Source: Nemertoderma westbladi (Eukaryota > Xenacoelomorpha > Nemertodermatida > Nemertodermatidae). Taken from it: DNA of 64,000 nt. Of this stretch, positions 56,170 to 64,000 are shown one piece after another. Numbering within the stretch: position 1 is the stretch's first letter; each line of letters begins with the position of its first letter. The stretch is from contig JAUCBJ010008759.1 of the NCBI GenBank assembly GCA_032718475.1, positions 35,089-99,088 of the forward strand, written 5' to 3'. Both the position numbers and the translations under genes were made by a program. The notes below the pieces were generated by a model that saw only the letters and a program-made list of their open reading frames with translations, made no database searches and was not told where the DNA came from.

Positions 56170-59100
56170 TAAATAAGTAGACCAAGATAAGCTTATAATC
56201 CAGCACTGAATTAGCTGTATTTGTGGTAGTACCTTTGTACATCCTTATATAACCCAGCACTGAATTAGCTGTATTTGTGGTACCTCTGTACATCCTTATA
56301 TAACCCAGCACTGAATTAGCTGTATTTGTGGTACCTCTATACATCCTCATATAACTGAACACTGAATTAGCTGTATTTGTGGTAGTACCTTTGTACATCC
56401 TTATATAACCCAGCACTGAATTAGCTGTATTTGTGGTACCTCTGTACATCCTTATATAACCCAGCACTGAATTAGCTGTATTTGTGGTAACTCTGTACAT
56501 CCTTATATAACCCAGCACTGAATTAGCTGTATTTGTGGTACCTCTGTACATCCTTATATAACCCAGCACTGAATTAGCTGTATTTGTGGTAGTACCTGTG
56601 TACATCCTTATATAACCCAGCACTAAATTAGCTGTATTTGTGGTAGTACCTGTGTACATTCTTATATAACCCAGCACTGAATTAGCTGTATTTGTGGTAC
56701 CTCTGTACATCCTTATATAACCCAGCACTGAATTAGCTGTATTTGTGGTACCTCTATACATCCTCATATAACTGAACACTGAATTAGCTGTATTTGTGGT
56801 AGTACCTTTGTACATCCTTATATAACCCAGCACTGAATTAGCTGTATTTGTGGTACCTCTGTACATCCTTATATAACCCAGCACTGAATTAGCTGTATTT
56901 GTGGTAACTCTGTACATCCTTATATAACCCAGCACTGAATTAGCTGTATTTGTGGTACCTCTGTACATCCTTATATAACCCAGCACTGAATTAGCTGTAT
57001 TTGTGGTAGTACCTGTGTACATCCTTATATAACCCAGCACTAAATTAGCTGTATTTGTGGTAGTACCTGTGTACATTCTTATATAACCCAGCACTGAATT
57101 AGCTGTATTTGTGGTAACTCTGTACATCCTTATATAACCCAGCACTGAATTAGCTGTATTTGTGGTAGTATCTCTGTACATCCTTATATAACCCAGCACT
57201 GAATTAGCTGTATTTGTGGTAACTCTGTACATCCTTATATAACCCAGCACTGAATTAGCTGTATTTGTGGTACCTCTGTACATCCTTATATAACCCAGCA
57301 CTGAATTAGCTGTATTTGTGGTAGTATCTCTGTACATCCTTATATAACCCAGCACTGAATTAGCTGTATTTGTGGTAACTCTGTACATCCTTATATAACC
57401 CAGCACTGAATTAGCTGTATTTGTGGTACCTCTATACATCCTCATATAACCGAACACTGAATTAGCTGTATTTGTGGTAGTACCTTTGTACATCCTTATA
57501 TAACCCAGCACTGAATTAGCTGTATTTGTGGTACCTCTGTACATCCTTATATAACCCAGCACTGAATTAGCTGTATTTGTGGTAACTCTGTACATCCTTA
57601 TATAACCCAGCACTGAATTAGCTGTATTTGTGGTACCTCTGTACATCCTTATATAACCCAGCACTGAATTAGCTGTATTTGTGGTAGTACCTGTGTACAT
57701 CCTTATATAACCCAGCACTGAATTAGCTGTATTTGTGGTAGTACCTGTGTACATTCTTATATAACCCAGCACTGAATTAGCTGTATTTGTGGTAACTCTG
57801 TACATCCTTATATAACCCAGCACTGAATTAGCTGTATTTGTGGTAGTATCTCTGTACATCCTTATATAACCCAGCACTGAATTAGCTGTATTTGTGGTAA
57901 CTCTGTACATCCTTATATAACCCAGCACTGAATTAGCTGTATTTGTGGTAGTACCTGTGTACATCCTTATATAAACCAGCACTGAATTAGCTGTATTTGT
58001 GGTAGTACCTGTGTACATTCTTATATAACCCAGCACTGAATTAGCTGTATTTGTGGTAACTCTGTACATCCTTATATAACCCAGCACTGAATTAGCTGTA
58101 TTTGTGGTAGTATCTCTGTACATCCTTATATAACCCAGCACTGAATTAGCTGTATTTGTGGTAACTCTATACATCCTGATATAACCCAGCACTGAAATAG
58201 CTGTATTTGTGGTACCTCTGTACATCCTTATATAACCCAGCACTGAATTATATGTATTTGTGGTAACTCTGTACATCCATATATAACCCAGCACTGAATT
58301 AGCTGTATTTGTGGTAACTCTGTACATCCTTATATAACACAGCACTGAATTAGCTGTATTTGTGTACCTCTGTACATCTTTATATAACCCAGCACTGAAT
58401 TATATGTATTTGTGGTAACTCTGTACATCCATATATAACCCAGCACTGAATTAGCTGTATTTGTGGTAACTTTGTACATCCTTATATAACCCAGCACTGA
58501 ATTAGCTGTATTTGTGTACCTCTGTACATCTTTATATAACCCAGCACTGAATTAGCTGTATTTGTGGTAAATCTGTACATCCTTATATAACCCAGCATTG
58601 AATTAGCTGTATTTGTGGTAACTCTGTAAATCCTTATATAACCGAACACTGAATTAGCTGTATTTGTGGTAGTACCTGTGTACATCCTTATATAACCCAG
58701 CACTGAATTAGCTGTATTTGTGGTAACTCTGTACATCCTTATATAACCGAACACTGAATTAGCTGTATTTGTGGTAGTATCTCTGTACATACTTATATAA
58801 CCCAGCACTGAATTAGCTGTATTTGTGGTAGTACCTGTGTACATCCATATATAACCCATCACTGAATTTGCTGTATTTGTGGTAGTATATCTGCTCATCC
58901 TTATATAACCGAATACTGAAATAGCTGTATTTGTGGTAGTACAGTACCTGTGTACATCCATATATAACCCAGCATTGAATTAGCTGTAAATGTGGTATCT
59001 CTGTACATCCATATATAACCCAGCACTGAATTAGCTGTATTTGTGGTAGTATCTCTGTACATCCTTATATAACCCAGCACTGAATTAGCTGTGTTTGTGT

Positions 59101-59330
59101 GTCTCTGTACATCCTTATATAACCGGGCACTGAAATAGCTGTATTTGTGGTAGTACCTCTGTACATCCTTATATAACCCAGCAATGAATTAGCTGTATTT
59201 GTGGTAGTACCTCTGTACATACTTATATAACCCAGCACTGAATTAGCTGTATTTGTGGTAGTACCTGTGTACATATAACCCAGCATTGAATTAGCTGTAT
59301 TTGTGGTACCTCTGTACATCCTTATCGCTA
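56170..59330. repeat. 51/54-bp minisatellite, about 60 units
   Basis: Unit: ttatataacccagcactgaa ttagctgtatttgtggtaac tctgtacatcc (51 bp), with an optional extra 3 bases (gta) giving 54. All length changes in the first 2.2 kb are multiples of three, so on the minus strand a 739-codon frame stays open (NTANSVLGYIRMYR repeats, 56126-58345), and 159- and 102-codon frames follow in the rest (58482-58961 and 59065-59373). A higher-order pattern is visible: the variant catcctcatataac(t/c)gaac recurs at about 56341, 56761 and 57437. I do not call it a gene. Confidence 0.95.
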
Positions 59331-59339
59331 TTATTTTGT

Positions 59340-59689
59340 CTTCATTCCACATAAGTATAATTTTCTTGTACACAACTCATATGGTGAAACTAACTAGCTG
59401 TGCTATTGTGCGAGTAAATATTAAAAGATAAAACAAATGAAGGACTGTCAGCCACAGGTATGAAAAAATAGTAGGTAATTAGGCCTAACAGACGTTTCGC
59501 AAGCCAATGGCTATCTTTATCAATGCTAAATTTTAAAAGTATTAATTATTGGGCACTGGACAGCAAAGTTACCGGTATACAGGCCTAGCAGTATATACTA
59601 TACAGTATACAAAAAATAGAAAGCACATATACAGTAAAATTCAAATCTATTAACGGAAAAACATACAGTATAATGAAACATGTATAAAC
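59340..59689. other. Intergenic DNA
   Basis: No supported gene; leads into the following satellite. Confidence 0.4.
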
Positions 59690-60370
59690 TACCACTACAG
59701 ACTACACACTACTGTACGTACAAGGTACAACGCACATACACACACATTACACAATATACAATAAGTGTACAAACAGAAAGCACATATTATACATTACAAT
59801 AGAAATGTATAAATGGATAAAACAAATACAGTAAAATATAAATGAATAAACTACTACAGCGCACATACAACAACTACAACTCACATATACAGAATAATAA
59901 TGTATAAACCCTAAACAGTAGGCCTACACATATACAAAGCACATACAGTATAATATAAATGAATACACAGTACACAACAACTGCAACGCATATATACAGT
60001 ATAATAATATTGTATAAAGATTTATACAGAACACATATACAAAGCACATACAGTATAATATAAATGAATAAACAGTACACAACTACAACGTACTTATACA
60101 GTAAAATAATAAAGTATAAACACTAAACAGTACACATATACGTATACGACGCACATACAGTATAATATAAACAATACACAACAACTACAACGCACATATA
60201 CAGTAAAATAATAAAGAATAAACACTAAACAGTACACATACGTATACGACGCACATACAGTATAAAATAAATACTACACAACAACTACAACGCACATATA
60301 CAGTAAAGTAATAAAGAATAAACACTAAACAGTACACATATACAACGCACATACAGTATAATATAGATGT
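59690..60370. repeat. Diverged satellite, period about 100 bp
   Basis: Units contain gcacatacagtataatataa, tgaataaacagtacacaaca, actacaacgcacatatacag and aataaagaataaacactaaa. Copies of gcacatacag start at 59939, 60044, 60151, 60251 and 60347. Confidence 0.85.
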
Positions 60371-60879
60371 ATAAACAGAGGCACAGTTAGGTAACCGATA
60401 GCGCGTTTACGATCGCTGGAAGCCAGCAACCGGATAACATGGTACCTGAGTTCCTATTGATTGAGTCATCGTTCGGGGACGAGATGATGGTCTCTCTTCG
60501 TCCATATGTTCTAATGAACGCAGACTCAACCAATAGTCGTGCTCTGGTATTGGTAACGTGGGCCAAGGTCTTGACATCACCAAAACCAGGGTTGCAGTTA
60601 CCATGGGAACCGAAAGCTGAGTTCTGGGAACTGCGCTGCCACCCTTTGCGGTGTTGTTCTACTCTGTCACTTTTTTTGTCTTTTAATGTGCTATTATAGT
60701 TGCTAGGTGCGGTTTATTTCTTCCGTTATATTAAATTTAATAGAGATTTAATGGGTAATTGAATGACATTCATAAACCTAAGGCTATTAATGAAATCCAG
60801 CCACAAAGTAAGTTCAGAATGATCTCAAATTTAACAGCCAGTGATAGCCGATATTCAAATGGGTTCACAGGTAAAAAAT
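60371..60879. other. GC-richer unassigned DNA
   Basis: 60390-60660 is less AT-rich than the neighbours and open in several frames, but I recognise no domain in either direction and no convincing splice pair. Confidence 0.35.
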
Positions 60880-60889
60880 AAGAAAAAAA

Positions 60890-61145
60890 AAGTAAATTTT
60901 CTTCGGCCACTAGGCCAGGGATTACGCACAAAGTATTTCCAGTGTGGTCCCCCCAGAACTTTACTCCCCAGAGGAAACTCCAGTACTCATTTAGCTACCA
61001 CTTAAGGATGCAAGGCAGAGATGCGCCCTGGCTGGTCCCTTTAAAGCATTCGTGCCGAAACGAAAACTGCCCTGGTCCATGTGAGGATCGAACCCACGAC
61101 CTACAGAAGATGTGAATTCAATGCAACCACTACAACAAGGTGGAA
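60890..61145 (-). mobile_element. tRNA-derived SINE candidate
   Basis: On the minus strand: ccaccttgttgtagtggttg (A-box-like, about 61143-61124), then tcgtgggttcgatcctcaca with a good B box (ggttcgatcct, about 61093-61083), followed by a body ending near ctggcctagtggccgaag (60900). The order A box, B box, body is that of a tRNA-derived SINE. A tail or target duplication was not found. Confidence 0.55.
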
Positions 61146-61860
61146 CTCTGATGTCAGCAATCTGTCAGCAAACCAATTTGTCAGTCAAAAAGAAAAAATA
61201 AACGCTTTGGCCCTTCTGGTCCACAATACTGGAATATTGGTGCACCATATTGGTGCACCATATCGGTGCTAACTTACTGGGTCGCCGGCAGTGTAACGAA
61301 ATATTGGCGTTGTTGAATTATACTCAGCTAATAATATAAAGAAGCGGACCCACTGTTTCCGATTCCGAATTATATTAGCGTAAGTCGGAGGTCGGAGGAA
61401 ACAATTCGTAAACTCCAATACGTCCAAACCTCTTCAGCTCGAATTCTTTATTGCGTGAAGCGCTCCACATCACTTCGAAATTGAGCCGCCAACGTTGAAA
61501 TGTAAACAGCAGCTATTCAAAGTATTCATCGACCTAATATTAACTCCGTGGATCTGTGATACAACTACTGAGGTCACTGTCCAGTGTCCATTGTCGTCGC
61601 ACCCCAAATGTTGGGAACGCTGTTCCTTGATCCATATTATTTTATTAAAGAAATATAAATATATGAAAAATACGCAAAAATAAAACGCCACCCAATAGGA
61701 GATACTGTAACTGTCAAGTTTCAACTTAAGCGGATTTCAAAAAACAACATTTAGAGAAAATGTTCACTTTCAAATATTTCGCTCTCTGTGGTAAACAGGG
61801 GAATTGTGGACGACTCTGCCATTATTAGCAAGTCGTTATACTTGATTACTGTAAGAAAAA
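61146..61860. other. Unassigned DNA
   Basis: Contains gtgcaccatat(t/c)ggtg near 61240. No supported gene; a weak exon candidate near 61570 is discussed among the rejected items. Confidence 0.35.
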
Positions 61861-61864
61861 AAAG

Positions 61865-61966
61865 CTACTGGCTACTGGCTACTGGCTATGTGGCTACTGG
61901 CTACTGACTTCTGGCTACTGGCTACTGGCTACTGGCTACTGGCTACTGGCTACTGGCTACTGACCT
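61865..61966. repeat. Heptamer array ctactgg
   Basis: About thirteen copies of ctactgg with a few interruptions (tatgtgg, cttctgg). Confidence 0.95.
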
Positions 61967-64000
61967 AGAGCAAAAACGGCTCTAACGATTTTGATGAAAT
62001 TTTGCATGGACCATGAAAATAGATGTCTAAGGATACTTGTGAAATCGCGGTTTAAATTGAAACATCTCAACTTGTTTTATTTCGAAAAATAGCCCCAAAA
62101 CACGAAAATTGCCATAGGCGCAATGATAAAACACCAGATGGCACTCATGAAAAATGTATAGAGATGGCCTGGTAATGCATTCAATAGGAAGGGCAACTAA
62201 CAAAGAAGTACTTTCGCTGCCAAGTTTTATTATCACTCTACTCTACAACCCAGACAGTAATCAAACAAAACATTAACTGGTTTAGCTGAATATTACAGTC
62301 TCAGCTGAATAACTCTTCCCAATGCATCCTTGCTATGTTAATTAATTGGCGTGCAAGCTAAATGACTGTTAGTTATACAGTGTGTTGGCTACACTATTGA
62401 TTGTACTGTGCTCTCTAGCTCTCGGTTCAGTGTTTAAATCTCCGAAACCCTTTTATTTTTATAAAATTTATTACTTAGACTTATCTTTTCGGCGGGCAAA
62501 ATGTCCTATATTTTTCTTAATTTATGGGATAGCCTATTCGTGCAATACTTACTGGTACCTGTAGTTACTGTATGGTTTGGTGCAGTTTTCCTTGTGGTAG
62601 TTGGGTTGGGAGCACTACAATCGATTTTATATTTCATTTTTTAATAGGCCTTAGTGCCTGGGTACTAACAGTGGCCCAAGTGGTCCTAAATGCATTTAGT
62701 ATCTGAGGGAATAAGACCCCATTTCCTATTTTATTGTTTTCATATTAATATCACAATCCCTCTAAAGTCGCGGTTGTCTAACATAATATTATTTAAAGAA
62801 ACAGCCTATGCTGTAGTAGTCACCAAGTTTAAGTCTAAATGGATTGTAAATAACAAGGTCCGGAGATGTTAATGTTCAGGCATTTCGCCCTCTAGCGGTA
62901 GACTGGGGAACTGTAGACAACTTAGTGACTCCGTAAAGATACAGCATATGTTGCAGTAGATAGCTACCAAGTTTCAGCTCAAAAGCATTAAAAACAACCA
63001 AATGAGATCAGGTTTCACTATCGGACAATGTAATTACTTTCACTATCTAGCGGCAGACGGGATAACTTCAGACAGCAGAACTTCAGACGGCTCTGAGTAT
63101 TACGTTGCAAGGATTTTGGGCGAGACCTTTCTAACAAGCTATAGTAATCAAGATTTCATGGAGATGGATTTGATTGTATAGCCGATTGAGACAGGGGGAA
63201 TCTGGACGAAAATCCCATCTTGGCGAATTAATATCCCGCCTCAATGTTAAATTCTCAATTTAGGGAAAGGAGAAGGTTACAGTGGCACGTTATTTTAACC
63301 AAAACAATAAACTAACACAATAGAACAGGTTACAGTTTTATTTTTGAGAATAATCAGCTGTTATTTGCGTCGAATTTCCCCTGGAGAGGGATTAATTTTT
63401 ATTGCGTCGAAAGTCACTCCTATATGAGCCGATAAAAAATACACTTACAGACCAGACAGACAATAATTGATATTTATATTTATTAGATTTTAGATGTATG
63501 TATAATATTAGATAATATAATAATACAGTAAGTAGGCCCACAGAAATTTTCACTTTTAATATTCAGAACAGTAAAAGAATAAAAAAACTAAAATGTTATA
63601 AACCTCTTTTTCCACGCAGCCATTATTGATTATTGATTACAGTTCGCAACAGACAACCCACCCCAATCAACACTCCAGCCTCGCTTGATACTGTGCTGTG
63701 ACCAGCTAGCTACAGTATAGTTACAGACTTACAAACTCACAGACTCACAGACAGACAATGCATATTTATATATATTAGATTACTATGTAGACATAACCTT
63801 AGAAATACATATAAAAATATTGTAAATTTGTTGCTCTATAAATAAATATTATTATTGTCTTTAGTTTACTTACATTCGAGGAAGCGGAAAAAAATAAAAA
63901 CACTGGGGCATCTTTCATGTTGAAGTAAATCTGACGACTTATTTCCAGTGCAGTATTTGCAGTAAGGCCTAGAGTATGTCCTGCAGTCTGCCTGTGTCCT
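61967..64000. other. Intergenic DNA with diverged repeats
   Basis: Three related blocks contain (t/c)ctagcggtagactggggaac or variants (61775-61815, 62880-62925, 63040-63080) with a neighbouring caccaagttt(a/c)a motif. A single unit of the 68-bp minisatellite family lies at 63263-63320 and a fragment shared with 32745 at 63362-63415. No supported gene. Confidence 0.5.
63263..63320. repeat. Single unit of the 42-kb minisatellite family
   Basis: tagggaaaggagaaggttac agtggcacgttattttaacc aaaacaataaac matches the 68-bp unit of 42040-42860 but is not tandem here. Confidence 0.75.

Noticed and set aside
60407-60699. Overlapping open frames on both strands
   Set aside because: GC-richer DNA opens several frames at once; none has a recognisable domain or splice sites.
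61495-61640. Possible class B GPCR ectodomain exon (minus strand, GCDDNGHWTVTS resembling C-x-x-NG-x-W)
   Set aside because: The motif fits the hormone-binding domain and lies on the correct strand upstream, but no convincing acceptor precedes it, the donor would be weak and neighbouring cysteines are missing.
63874-64000. Minus-strand exon at the window edge with donor AAT|GTAAGT
   Set aside because: Good donor and two open frames (one beginning ATG AAA GAT), but no acceptor, homology or second exon; too little sequence to call.

Overview
The window is metazoan nuclear DNA. It is AT-rich and repeat-dense, with spliced GT-AG genes, an animal-type class B1 (secretin-family) GPCR, a mucolipin (TRPML) channel gene, BEL/Pao, LINE, piggyBac and Mutator-like elements, tRNA-like SINE fragments and many satellites. 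The frequent short motif taggcctac and the mix of mobile elements suggest an invertebrate, probably marine, but I cannot name the lineage. Nothing prokaryotic was seen: no operons, CRISPR or rRNA.

Layout. 1-7.5 kb: intergenic DNA with MITE-like repeats, one LINE 3' fragment and a doubtful armadillo-like exon. 7.6-24.6 kb: a decayed BEL/Pao retrotransposon (gag, protease, RT, RNase H, integrase; many stops and frameshifts) split by an antisense LINE with an RT and a nuclease-like C terminus. It is flanked by two direct copies of a sequence ending in a CCHC zinc-knuckle ORF. 24.7-27.6 kb: solo LTRs of one family in both orientations, with a nested tRNA-like palindrome between them. 27.6-34.5 kb: satellites, a (GTCT)n array of about 440 bp, a 1.15 kb TTAA-flanked foldback element with poly-G/poly-C ends, and a LINE 3' fragment.

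35.1-50.9 kb, minus strand: five exons of a class B1 GPCR running from the TM1/TM2 loop to the stop codon. One short exon (TM4-ECL2) was not found and the N-terminal exons lie upstream. Its introns hold two related long foldback elements (one split by a solo LTR), a three-level nest (an RTE-like LINE split by a Mutator-like element with a 9-bp target duplication, itself split by another LINE with a 15-bp duplication), and, on the opposite strand, an intronless full-length TRPML gene of 658 codons with its own TATA-like box. TRPML and the GPCR are the only two host genes I am confident of.

51.8-55.6 kb: a structurally complete piggyBac element with TTAA duplications, terminal and subterminal inverted repeats, a 306-bp intron and a transposase gene carrying one nonsense codon and one frameshift. 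56.2-59.3 kb: a 51/54-bp minisatellite that stays open in one frame for over 2 kb. 59.7-64 kb: a further satellite of about 100 bp, a tRNA-derived SINE candidate and diverged short repeats.

All alignments, TSDs and splice sites were found by eye; percent identities are not given because none was computed.
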